Below, in pieces: positions 20,729 through 32,590 of a DNA stretch of 64,000 bases. The stretch spans positions 24,581,177-24,645,176 of the forward strand of contig JBBMOA010000020.1 in the NCBI GenBank assembly GCA_037954235.1. Reading direction: 5' to 3'. Source of the DNA: Aulostomus chinensis (lineage: Eukaryota; Chordata; Actinopteri; Syngnathiformes; Aulostomidae). How positions within the stretch are numbered: position 1 is the stretch's first letter; the number at the start of each line of letters is the position of its first letter. The notes beneath the pieces are model-generated. The model did not search any database and was not told the DNA's origin. It saw only the letters and a list, made by a program, of their open reading frames with translations. Position numbers and translations under genes: made by a program.

Positions 20729-21897
20729 ACAGCGAGTGTATTAAGATCCAGCCCACTGACATCCAGCCGGACGTCTTCAGCTACCTGCTACACATCATGT
20801 ACACCGGCATGTGTCCCAAGCAGCCGGTGGACCAGACACGTTTGCAGGAAGGCATCAAGTTCCTTCACGCCTATCAGCTGTGTCGGAAGCCTGGCGAAGG
20901 CGCCATTGATGCAGCAGCGGACGCAGTCCGAATGTCCAACCTATACGGCATTCAGATTTCATCCCAGCTGGCTAACAAGGAGACGACAGGAGTTCCTAAA
21001 GCCACCACTGTGTCCTGCGGCGCCCCGGAGGACGGGCGGCGAGGGGTGCGGTCACACTCGCAGCTCTCCCTCACAGTTGGGCTAGAAGGTGTCCCATCAG
21101 ACCACCAGGCGTCTGCACTACGCAATGTTTGTTCAGTGGCGTCCGGAGATGACTCGGACATCTCAACTCGCATCAAGCAGGAGCGGGTGGAGGATGAGGA
21201 TGGCGAGGGGGAGGAAGGACAGGGGGCGGGGTCTCCAGCTCAGGACAGCAGCCCCAGTCAGAGTCTGCTCTTCAAAGAGCGGCAGCTGGTCCTGCTGTGT
21301 CCGCGCTGCGGCGAGCGCTGCTCGTCTCCTGAGGGTCTGCGAGAGCATCTATTTAGCCACGCCCTTGACCCCACCCGCCTCATGGAGGGGCTGACCCAGA
21401 GCAGCGAGCTGGACACTGGCGGGGAGGAGGGTCCACCGGGCAGCCGGGGCCCGCTGGATGCTGGGTGTCTGGAGGAGGCCCTGCGGCAGAGCCAGGCGCT
21501 GGCTAACCAGCTGGCAGCTGAGCTAAGGAGGAGCCGGGGGGGAGGGGAGAGCAGCCCCGCCCCCGCCGCCATCATGCACTCACGCAAACGTAAGATCGCT
21601 TGCGCTGTCTGCAGTCTGCGCTTTTCTCATAAGAGCCAGCTTCAGGAGCACATGTACACACACACGGGCAAACCGTCACGCTACCACCGCTACAACCGCC
21701 TCTGCAGCCAGCTCTTCCAGGCCTCTGCACACTTCTGTGAGGGCGCCACAGAGCCTGGGGGAGTGGGCGGGGCCTCGACAGGTGCCACCACACTATCAGA
21801 TGAGGCCAACAGGGACGCTCAAGACAACGGCAGCTCCTGCTACTCACTGGACTCTGAGATCTCCCAGGAAAGCGTGGACGGCGTGCCAGTCGAGTGA
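20317..21897 (+). CDS. zbtb25: ZBTB25, BTB/zinc-finger protein
   Basis: Two coding exons, 20317-20489 and 20733-21897, join in phase (AG|C, Ser58) to give 445 codons; human ZBTB25 is 435. The BTB domain begins MEVSTHSLFLLQQLN, with REFGFLCDCTVAIGNVYFKAHRA and FSNYFKMIFIHQ, then across the junction SSECIKIQPTDIQPDVFSYLL. Later: SNLYGIQIS, a SIKQER-like segment (RIKQERVEDE), a C2H2 finger LCPRCGERC...H at about residues 246-268, and a second, IACAVCSLRF...HMYTH, at about 346-368. The C-terminus LDSEISQESVDGVPVE matches the family end. Known family role: nuclear repressor, a ZBTB1 neighbour. Both acceptors are preceded by (TG)n instead of an ordinary pyrimidine tract. Stop at 21895-21897. Confidence 0.95.
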
Positions 21898-23410
21898 CAT
21901 CATCAGATGTTGTGGCGAGTTGTGTTGTATGTTCCTGTCCTCCACTGCTGTCTGGTGGTGCTGTACCTGTGCAGGTGTGTGTGGACTTCAGTCATGTGAT
22001 CATAATGTGATGCTGAAGAGTTCTTGCATTTTCAAACCGCTGCCATGTCAAATGTCACGTCACCTGACAGTCGCTGAGTGTCTGGACTCAGAACCTGTAT
22101 GAATGTACGTGTCCAAACATTTTTAAATCTTGTTGTTAAATTAAAATCAAGGTTTGAATGAGAGCAGCTGAAAATTGTCATTAATATTCAGTTTTCATCC
22201 CTGCTGACAAGATTTTCAGAGTAAAAGCTCAGTTGTGTTTGACAGTCGAACCTTGGGCACCTGGCTCGACACATAAACTCGAGTCCTGACGTGGATGTCA
22301 AGCTAAGGAGAAGAAGATATCACTTGTCTCAACATAATGTTTTTTCTTGCCCTCCTAGAACACATGCATTCTCTTTACTGGCCAACAGGAGGCGACATCA
22401 CTGGATCCACCCTGAACATGCACATTCTACGTAGAAAACTGGATTAAAAAGTGATCTTTCCTGTGATATCCAGGTCCCTGCCGGTGCTACGCCAGCGCTG
22501 GAACCCCAAAAATACACCTTTTCCCTTGTTTTTGCTTTTGCTTGAACTTTCTCTTCTGGCAACTTGTGTAGTGACCCCTGCTGGCCATGAGAAGGAGTGA
22601 CGTCCCTTCTTGGCCCCTCTGGCTGCATCCATCACTCACAGCGGATGAAAAATTAGATTCTCCACTCAGAACATTTGTGACCCGAAGACCAGCAGGATTA
22701 TGGTGTTGCTAGGAGACAGAAGGACAAACGAAACCTAGGATAATACTTAGAGAATATTTTCACAGGTTTACTTCGCCATCCTCCACATCACCAGACTTCT
22801 TTCTCAAAACAAGGAATTTTCACTTTTCACACTTTAAAAATCTTTGTCTTTGAATCAGAGATACAACATGTTTTTTTTATCAAAATAGAAAACAATATTG
22901 TGCTTATTCTATTCTGATAGATGTTTTTATATTAAAACTTGAATGATACAACTAGATAATATTTTCATAATACTGTTGTTTCTTCGAACGCACGCATCAC
23001 TTTTGTCATCGTTATGTTAATTTCATGCAGGGTTGAAAGTTGTATGAAACTAAGTTTCTGACAGTTTGATGACAAACCGACCCAAACCCTCACTGTGCCA
23101 CACTTTTTGTGTGTGCCAGCATTAAAGAATATTCAGTGAAACTGGAGTGGAAGTAGAGTCCTTCACATCCCCAGTGATGCTTTATTTTGAAGGGCCCACA
23201 GAGCAGGAAGTCAGGAAGCACACTGTCCAGCTGGTCACATGACTTGTGCTTGTGGATTTCATTTTGCGGCTGTTTTTAAACGGTGATGAAAGTTTGAGTG
23301 ACAGTTTGTTTCTAAGTGTGTTTTTTGTGTTTCACTGTAAAAGAAAAGAGTTAATGTTTTGTAAAAACGTCTGTTTTTTCATCAATGGAACAATAAAGTT
23401 TTGGAAATAA
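21898..23410 (+). other. Probable ZBTB25 3' untranslated region
   Basis: No coding frame. ATTAAA at 22140-22145 and a clear AATAAA at 23392-23397 are the candidate polyadenylation signals; the second is followed by 'ggaaataaatgtc' and a T-rich stretch. Several AT-rich pentamers occur between them. The transcript end is inferred. Confidence 0.5.
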
Positions 23411-24001
23411 ATGTCTTTTTCCACCAATCACATGCAGCTTTGCTGGTTGAACTGAAGATGGTTTGTGGTCTGGTCGTGCAAAAACATGGAAGATGATAAG
23501 ATAACCAGTCTAAACACAACTAGATCTAATTCACCTTAAACTAGAAACACAATAATGCTGGGCGAATAAATATACACATTAATAATAAAGGCGTTTGAAA
23601 TCAGACTGTGGTGAAATCTGTACAATAAAATCAAAGCCACACTTGCGATGATTCTCACCTGTCGGAGCGACAGTACAACCACGGTTCACTTCCTGTCAGG
23701 TGTCGTCAGGTTGGACGTGACGTCAGCAAATAGCAGCAACGTAAGACTCTTCAGGAATACGAAGACTTTAATCTCATTTTGACATACCATGTTGTCACCG
23801 ATCATCACCAGAAGCTGCAAAATAAATATTAATAGATTTTCAATGGAAAGCACAAAGGAACTGATCGATTATTTGTTCCTTAGTCATTGGTCATTCATGA
23901 GGCTCCGTGTTTTCATTGTTGTGTCAGTGTTCTTCCTCAGAGACGCTGTGTTACTGATGTTTGGTATTTTAATATCACTTTTCCTGTTCATGAAGCAGAT
24001 C

Positions 24002-24793
24002 AGGGAGGAGGTGTTTGTAGTCCAACAGGAAGTGGTCGTGTCAGGGAGGAGGTGTTTGTCGTCCTACAGGAAGTGGTCGTGTCAGGGAGGAGGTGTTTGT
24101 AGTCCTACAGGAAGTGGTCGTGTCAGGGAGGAGGTGTTTGTAGTCCTACAGGAAGTGGTCGTGTCAGGGAGGAGGTGTTTGTAGTCCTACAGGAAGTGGT
24201 CGTGTCAGGGAGGAGGTGTTTGTAGTCCTACAGGAAGTGGTCGTGTCAGGGAGGAGGTGTTTGTAGTCCTACAGGAAGTGGTCGTGTCAGGGAGGAGGTG
24301 TTTGTAGTCCTACAGGAAGTGGTCGTGTCAGGGAGGAGGTGTTTGTAGTCCTACAGGAAGTGGTCGTGTCAGGGAGGAGGTGTTTGTAGTCCTACAGGAA
24401 GTGGTCGTGTCAGGGAGGAGGTGTGTTTGTAGTCCAACAGGAAGTGGTCGTGTCAGGGAGGAGGTACGTTTGTAGTCCTACAGGAAGTGGTCATGTCAGG
24501 GAGGAGGTGTGTTTGTAGTCCAACAGGAAGTGGTCATGTCAGGGAGGAGGTGCGTTTGCAGTCCAACAGGAAGTGGTCCTGTCAGGGAGGAGGTGTGTTT
24601 GTAGTCCAACAGGAAGTGGTCGTGTCAGGGAGGAGGTGCGTTTGTAGTCCAACAGGAAGTGGTCATGTTAGGGAGGAGGTGTGTTTGTAGTCCAACAGGA
24701 AGTGGTCATGTCAGGGAGGAGGTGTGTTTGTAGTCCAACAGGAAGTGGTCATGTCAGGGAGGAGGTGTGTTTGTAGTCCAACAGGAAGTGGTC
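24002..24793 (+). repeat. Minisatellite, 41-43-bp unit, about 19 copies
   Basis: Tandem units containing 'gtttgtagtcctacaggaag' and 'tggtcgtgtcagggaggagg'. Proximal units are mostly 41 bp ('cctaca', 'ggtgtttg'); distal ones are 43 bp ('ccaaca', 'ggtgtgtttg'). The last unit runs into 'gtcatctcctggttcctc', the sequence amplified separately at 53362-53665. Frames open across it only reflect the repeat. Confidence 0.95.
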
Positions 24794-26640
24794 ATCTCCT
24801 GGTTCCTCTATAAGCAGAACGTCTTCACAGGGTTCGGGACTCATTCCTGTGCTGCTCCATTGACTCCTAAAAAATGTCAATTGTTCATAGAATGTCTAAT
24901 TTCATGGATTTAAATGGAAAAGTCACTCTGACCTGAGGGCCCCCTGGAAGACCCTTGAATGGACTCCATGGGGTCCCTGCCCTCACTTTGAGAAACTGGC
25001 AGCTCAGATGTTTGTTGTGGATGAGAAGCTACAGAGGAACACCAAAATGGTGGCTCCTGATCTTCAGGGAGTCACCCTCTCTCTGTCCTTGCCGCCTTCT
25101 TAAAGAAGCTGTTTCTGCAAAGCTCGATGCCAATCAGTGTGGTTGCCGTGGCAACTGGGTCGGAACAGCGGAGGAAAGCAAAAAGCTCGGGAACCCCCCC
25201 TCTCTCAGAGGGACACATCTGTCAGTTGCACAGGAAGCCAAACTGAGACACAGGTGAGATTTTGACTTTGATGACATCATCGGGGCACATCTGCTACCTC
25301 ATCTGCTCTAATGGTGAGCTCGGTCTGTCTGAAGTACCTGTGAAGGAACGAGGAACCGGTCTGATAAAGTTCTAAGTCAGTGGGATGATGATGGTGATGA
25401 TGATGATGATGATGATGGTCCCCTGTCATGGCGGCGCACAGCCTCCTGTGACTGGTGCATGGGGTTTGACCTGGGGTTCTCAAAGTTGGGTTCAGGGGCC
25501 AATGAGTGGTCTTGTGGGTCCTCAGGAGGGTCCTGGGGAATCATTCAACAACTCTTCAGCCCTTGACAAGTTTTCAACATGTGACATTTGATCAGAATTT
25601 AGCAGTTAGACAGAGTTTTCTGTCAACAGATTCAAACCGATCAGAGGTTTTTGATCGTTATGTTTGTTAAATCTTGACCTTTCTTGGTCAATTTCAAGTA
25701 ATTCTATGCTGGTTTGTTCAGGTTATCTTCTTTCCTGAAAGGAATCAAACAAATTTGCAAGCATTATTTACCTTTCTTTGTTTCTTGGGTTTGTGTTCTC
25801 CAGGGAACATAGTGGTCACACAGAGTAATTACATGTGTGACAAGAACGGTGTGAGAACGTGACTCACGAGTCTCGACCTCTTGAAATAACTTGTTTTATC
25901 ATGAGTTGACCCGTTCAGTTCGCTAACGCCTGAAGGGTCATTTTATCTCCGTTCATTTAGCTGAGGGCTAACGTCGAGCTCAAGAAGCCTCTTGACGAGG
26001 CACACCTGTTTTTGGCATCAGGTGCAACGACTGGCCCTGCCCACCAGTTCTGCTGAGGCAGACGGACGCTCAATTAAGAGTCAGTGCTTTGTGCTGATGA
26101 AGGAATGGTTGGGTTCCGTCAGAACTGGTGCAACACCTGCTCTCAGTGTCACGGGGGAACTGGGCTTGTCATTTATAGAGTTGACTCCCTCCCCTGGGGG
26201 GCGCCAGAGAGCAAAGTTCAGGCAAAGATAGTCATCCTTCAGACAAGAAACACATGTTGATGACTTCCTCTTCCTGGTGATGTCATTCTCTCAGGCAGAA
26301 GCTCCTCAAGTCAAGTGATTTAGGGAACCAGTTGGGTGCCACAGTCACCCGTCAATCAACCGTGCTGGTGGTCGAGACGGTCTGATGACATCACACAGCT
26401 GTCTGAATGAACATCATATCAGCGAACACATCAGTGAACGAATCATTTGAATGCAGAAACTTTATTGAGGAAATCAGAATGAGAAAAGCTTTGTTGGGCA
26501 ATGAAGCGAGCAGAGAGGCGAGGACGGGCGGCAAACATCGTTTCACTGCTGCTGTGAAAACAATGATCTCATTTTTACACAAGAAATTCAAGGATTGTGA
26601 ACCTGACGTCCCTGAATTTGCTGCATTGATTTCTGTTCTG
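24794..26640. other. Gene-free stretch between the minisatellite and the SINE
   Basis: Nothing coding recognised. A short GATGAT tract lies at about 25384-25418. I looked specifically on the minus strand for a formyltetrahydrofolate-synthetase domain (the part missing from the MTHFD1-type gene) and saw none. Confidence 0.5.
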
Positions 26641-27210
26641 TGGAATGTGTTTGTGGGCGTGGCCCAGTGGAGCAGTGGTCCTCACTGTGGCCCCCATCAA
26701 GAAGGTTGTGGGTGGAGCCCCGGCTGCAGCACGGGGTCTTTCTGGGTGAGTCTCCATGTTCTCCCTGTTCCTGCTGGGTTCTCTCTGGTACTCCAGCTTC
26801 CTCCCACAGTCCAAAGACATCAAGAGGGACCAGGTTAATCCAGACTCTAAATTGACCGTAGGCGTGGCTGGGAGAGCCAATGGTTGTCTGTCTCTATGTG
26901 TTGGTCCTGCCATGGACTGGTGACCTGTCCAGGGGGAAGGCTGCTGGGATAGGCTCCACCCCCACCACCCTCAACAGGAGGAGAGGGGGAACACGGAGGG
27001 ATGGAGGGAGGGATGATGGAGGGAGGGATGATGGATGGATGGATGGAGGGATGGATGGATGGAGGGATGATGGATGGAGGGATGATGGAGGGAGGGATGA
27101 TGGATGGATGGAGGGATGATGGATGGATGGAGGGATGATGGATGGAGGGATGATGGAGGGAGGGATGGATGGATGATGGAGGGACGGATGGATGGATGGA
27201 ATGTGTTTGT
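26641..27210 (+). mobile_element. tRNA-derived SINE, near full length, with 14-bp target duplication
   Basis: The 14-base tggaatgtgtttgt occurs at 26641-26654 and 27197-27210, exactly bracketing the element. The head (from 26655) keeps tRNA-like promoter traces: 'ggcccagtggagcagtgg' for the A box and 'gtgggtggagcccc' for a worn B box. The body matches copies 1 and 3, and the element ends in an imperfect (GGATGGAT)n tail. It lies 0.5 kb past the stop codon of the MTHFD1-type gene. Confidence 0.85.
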
Positions 27211-27719
27211 CCTTCAGGGCTACTGTACACGAGCTACACCAACCAGCCCAGGTGGTGTTAGCACTGTTAGCTCACCTGAAAACCAGGAATTTAGCAAGAA
27301 TTCTTTTAAAGCTACTTCTTATCGAGGAGCCAGGAGTCACTGACCTGGGACCAGTGAGCTGGAGCGCTGGACTCCTGTCTCCAATCGAGTAAAACTGATT
27401 TAATGCCGTTGTCGTGCATCACAGGGATGAACCTGCGGCATTGGCGTGATGACAAGGACAGTTCATTGTCTGCATGATATGTACGTAGACTGTGTGTGTG
27501 TGTGTGTGTGTGTGTGTGAACACAAACAGAAATATATGTCTATTTCTGTATGAGTGTGTGTGAGTGTAACAGCGGTTACCAACATTATTGGTGAAAATGA
27601 TGTCACCACCAATCATCAGTTTTATCACTCAAGTTTCAAGTGTTATGACATCACAGCCGCGGCCGTCACCGCCAGACGATGACGCCAGGGATGAAACTTG
27701 TGTTGGACCAGCAGCCGTT

Positions 27720-30700
27720 TCACCTCCTCAGCTGGTTCTTCAGCAGGAACCGTTGAGCACTTTGTACCGTATTCTAGAACCAACAGAACCAACAGAACCT
27801 CACCAACAGATGATAGCACTTCTTCTTCTCAGGACTGTCACCGCACCTCCTACCTGCATGAGCATGGCCACGGTCATCGGCCCCACCCCTCCTGGGACAG
27901 GTGTGATGTACGCTGCTCTCTGATAGGCTGAGGCGTAGTGGACGTCCCCCACCACTCGCTTCCCACTCACCTTGGTCTCATCTACCAGACGGGGTGACAC
28001 CGAGGTCAGAGGTCACGTAAAGGTTCAAATAAATCCATCCCCGCTTTTTCACACAGTTGTCAACTGATGGATTTACAATCGATCAGAACATGGAGACCAA
28101 TAATCAATGAAATGAAGCTGTGACTGAAGCAAGCAAACAGGGACAGAAACACTGAGATGAAGCGGAGCGAGAAAACCAAACGGGGGGGGGGGGGGCATAT
28201 TTTGATCAATAAAAATATTGATTACTGGGTGACCTGGGACGTAATTGATTCCACAGTCGATGACCACAGATCCCTCCTTCACCCAGTCTCCTCGCACCAT
28301 CTCCGCACGCCCCGCCCCCACAACCAGGATGTCAGCCCTGCCCACCTGCCCATAGAACACGCATCATCACACAGAACACGTATCATACCATGGGACACAC
28401 GTATCAGCACATGTATCACTGAGTGATGTCACCTGTGCTGGTAGGTCAGCGGTCTTTGAGTGACAGGTGGTGACAGTGGCGTGGTTCCACAGCAGCAGGT
28501 CGTGCATTGGCGCTCCCACAATCTTACTGCGACCGATCACGACGGCATGTTTGCCTGCCACGGACACACCTGTACAGGAACAGGAAGTCACAGGTCCTTG
28601 AAGGTCCTCAGGGATCATGACATCTGGGGTCAAAAGGTCAAGCCTCTGAGGGTTTGAGGGTCGAGGATCTGAGAACATCAACCGCCATGGGACTCAAACC
28701 CACGACCATCAGCATGGGAGGGACACCAGCATCAGTCACTCGCGCCGCTCTCAGGGTGTCTGAGGAGAGCACCCGCCTGTGTGTGTATGTGTGTGTGTGT
28801 GTGTGTGTCTGTGTGTGTGGGGGGGCACCTGTCTGTCTGATCAGCTCCATGCAGCCGTTGGGGGTGCACGGGATGAAACAGTCTTTCAAGTCACCTCGAG
28901 ACAACTTCCCTGCATTGATGCAGCTGAGACTACACACACACACACACACACGCACGCACACAAGTTCAGAACATTTGTATTTCACATAGATCATCACCAC
29001 AATGTTCTTCCATCAAATCCTCCTCGTCCTCATCATCATCTTGTTTTTTTGTTCATGTTCTTCAGAGGGGTCAAAGGTCACATCACACCTGTGACGTCAG
29101 CACAAGCACAGAGAGAAGGGAGAGTCTTGCTGGTCACGTCCCGTGAGGACTCACCCGTCCACGTCCTTCTCTGGTGAGACGGCGTTGGTGACGCGCTCTG
29201 TGTCGATGCAGTCGACGGAGTCCAGTGGGAGCTGGACAATGAGGCCGTGGACGGACAGGTTCTCGTTCACAGACATGATGCTGTGCAGCACCTGCAGGAT
29301 GACAGGAAACAGGAAGTCAAAGCGGAGGAAATGCAGGCAGGTGTTTAGCTCAGATGTGTGTCAGCGACCTCATCCTGCGTCGCCGTGTTTGGCAGCCGCA
29401 CGTGTTTGGCATCGATCCCGATCTGCAGGGGAGAAACTGACATCAGCACAACAAAATCAACCAACTTTCCTCGGTGATCTTTGTCTCAAAGCTCATTGGC
29501 TCCTTCATTCAACAGCGCCATTTCCACTGTGAGTGTTGAGCATCTGAGTGTGGCTGAGACGAGAGGCAGGACTTGATGAGTCCTCTTTACTTCCCCCACC
29601 AGGGGTCGCTTTTCCCTCCTGTGCCTGGTTTTAAGGCGGTGAGGTTTCTGGTTAAAACCGTTAAATATCACATTCAAAAATCAAGTCCTGTGAACAGCGA
29701 GCTGGCGACATACGAGGGTTTCTAGGTCCCAGTTTTTATTTGGGTTTGGTTTGTATCAGGACCGCTGAGGGACCCTTAATGCCCCCCACTTTCCCCTAAT
29801 TGCCCCCCCCCCCCCCCACACACACACACACACACACACACGGGGGATAAATGAGGTTTTTTGAGTCTGAATCAGACCCAAGAAAGCAACGCTGACTACT
29901 GGACACATTAACTAACTGATAACAAAGAGTTAACTAACGCTGACCATCAGTGGCTTCAATCTGCCCCGGCAGGAGTAAATAATTGTGGGAAATCACGTGT
30001 GATGAAGCAGCCAATCAGGAGACACCCTGAGGAGCTTCTGACCTCGGCTGCAGCCTTCAGTTTGGTGCTGATGTAGAGGTTGGAGTCGTCTCTGTCGCCC
30101 ACCTGAAACACAGCCAGACCCCCAGACCGGAGGACAGTTACTGTACACCCGAGCTCCTCAATCATTCTGCCCCCCCCCCCCCCCCCCCCAGAAGAAAACA
30201 TTTAGTGCCCCCCCCCACTCTCCCCTGCAACAATAAATATTACGTTTGTCAATCAAATTGTTCGAAGTACACCTCTGCATCACATCTGTCTCCTTATTCA
30301 CGTTACAGAAAACAAAAAAGAAAAAATAAAGAAGCAAAGATCAACTGACAACAAAGAATAACTTTCGTATGTTGAAAGTCTCTCCTGGCCTCCCACCGTC
30401 GTCACAGGGAAGCCCAGCGCTTCATTCTCTTCCTCCTGTTTCCTCGTCTGAGCCGTCGGGAGACTGTCGTTTGTCTCATGACCTCCGTCTGTCTCCACCT
30501 GTCTTTCCATCCCTGGTCAATATGTCTCCATGGTGTCTCTGGAGGGTTTGTTCACTGGGCTTCATATCTCCCGCTCTGTGCTGTGTGTGTGCATGCTGGT
30601 CCACCATAGAGCTAAAACTGCCTGCACTCTCTGACAATGAATGAGAGCGCCACTGCCACCTACTGAGCGGATGTGCAATTACATTTTATTATTGTAAGGC

Positions 30701-30782
30701 AGGAAGGAAAAAGGAGGCATGTTCTCCAGGGTCACACGCGCCCCACTATTTGAGAAGGACTGCTGTACATGAAAACTAGCAC

Positions 30783-30838
<56 letters not shown>

Positions 30839-32517
30839 GCTGTCACCAGCTCCTTCACGTTAACGAGGCATCCTTGGCAGAGCCTCGTTAACCCTGCAGC
30901 GAGAGTTTGAGGAGGAATTTTTAATTTCAGAGTCACTGACACTTAAAAATGTTAAAGTTGGTGCAATAAAAAAGTCAAAAAAGTCTGGAGAAGTAAATTT
31001 GTGGCTGATATGGTGGTGAAGAAATAAAAATGTGAAAATTGCTTGTTATTCATGTTGAAAAGATGTTATTACTTTTATAACTCATCACTCTGGGGACAGG
31101 ACTCCATCTCAGGAACACACCCTCATTTGTCCATCATCCCCAGACAAAAAGACAGAGACATGACCCTAGGGAGCTGAGAGCCATACTAGTTAGCTTAGCA
31201 CCTCCAAAGCTCCACTGGAACCTGGGTCAACAGAACCAAAGGTTTGTTGAGGACTAGAAGAGCGACTGCTGCTACTGATGATGATGAGGAGGAGGATTCC
31301 TGCTGGACACACCAGCATCCTGGACCTGAGCTAGCTGATGCTAACACTTCCACCCACTACCAGCCATTGGGCTAAGCTAACTAGCCTGGACCTAAGCTAG
31401 CTGATGCTAACACTTCCCACCCACTACCAGCCATTGGGCTAAGCTAACTAGCTTGGACCTGAGCTAGCTGATGCTAACACTTCCACCCACTACCAGCCAT
31501 TGGGCTAAGCTAACTAGCCTGGACCTAAGCTAGCTGATGCTAACACTTCCCACCCACTACCAGCCATTGGGCTAAGCTAACTAGCCTGGACCTGAGCTAG
31601 CTGATGCTAACACTTCCCACCCACTACCAGCTATTGGGCTAAGCTAACTAGCCTGGACCTGAGCTAACACTTCCCACCCACTACCAGCCACTGGGCTAAG
31701 CTAACCAGCATCCTGGACCTGAGCTAGCTGATGCTAACACTTCCACCCACTACCAGCCATTGGGCTAAGCTAACGAGCCTGGACCTGAGCTAGCTGATGC
31801 TAACACTTCCCCACCCACTACCAGACACTGGGCTAAGCTAACTAGCCTGGACCTGAGCTAGCTGATGTTAACCCTTCCACCCACTGGGCTAACCTAACCA
31901 GGATCCTGGACCTGAGCTAGCTGATGCTAACACTTCCCACCCACTACCAGCCATTGGGCTAAGCTAACTAGCCTGGACCTGAGCTAGCTGATGCTTACAC
32001 TTTCCACCAACTACCAGCCATTGGGCTAAGCTAACTAGCCTGGACCTGAGCTAGCTGATGCTTACACTTTCCACCCACTACCAGCCATTGGGCTAAGCTA
32101 ACTAGCCTGGTTCTCAGCTCTGGGGATGATGGACAGTAGGAGGACTGTTGCTTTGACACAACTCTTCCTCCATTTGGCTTGTAAATACAGGTTCTGTTTT
32201 TAAACTCTACTGGTTCTAGTTTGCAGAGTTGTGGGTTTGTTATCGGTGCTTCTGAGAGGCGACCAGCTGCTGTAAACTCAGACGCTTCACGCTGGCGTCC
32301 TCAACTCTGCAGGTTCCATTTCTCAGTTGAGCTGAATGTACAGAATGTTCTCAAATGACCTACAGAGAACCACACCAGAATGTTTTCTGAACTTGTAGTA
32401 GGTTCAGGATCCTTAGGTACTGACCTGTAGAACCACCAGACTGGGTCGGAACCCAGAGAACTGATTCTTCATCTCCTCCACCTCCTTCTTCAGACGCTCC
32501 CTCACCAACCTGCGTGT

Positions 32518-32590
<73 letters not shown>

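Noticed and set aside
24002..24793. CRISPR-like array of regularly spaced repeats
   Set aside because: The units are directly head-to-tail with no unique spacers, and the context is a vertebrate genome.
21898..27700. Missing synthetase exons of the MTHFD1-type gene further downstream
   Set aside because: I looked for the hallmark ITPTPLGEGKS, GGAAGGGY and GDIHAI motifs on the minus strand and saw none; the frame ends in its own stop codon at 27720-27722.
28660..28765. A functional tRNA gene in the MTHFD1-type intron
   Set aside because: Only A-box-like and T-arm-like parts are present; no acceptor stem or convincing anticodon arm could be paired, so it is kept only as a relic.
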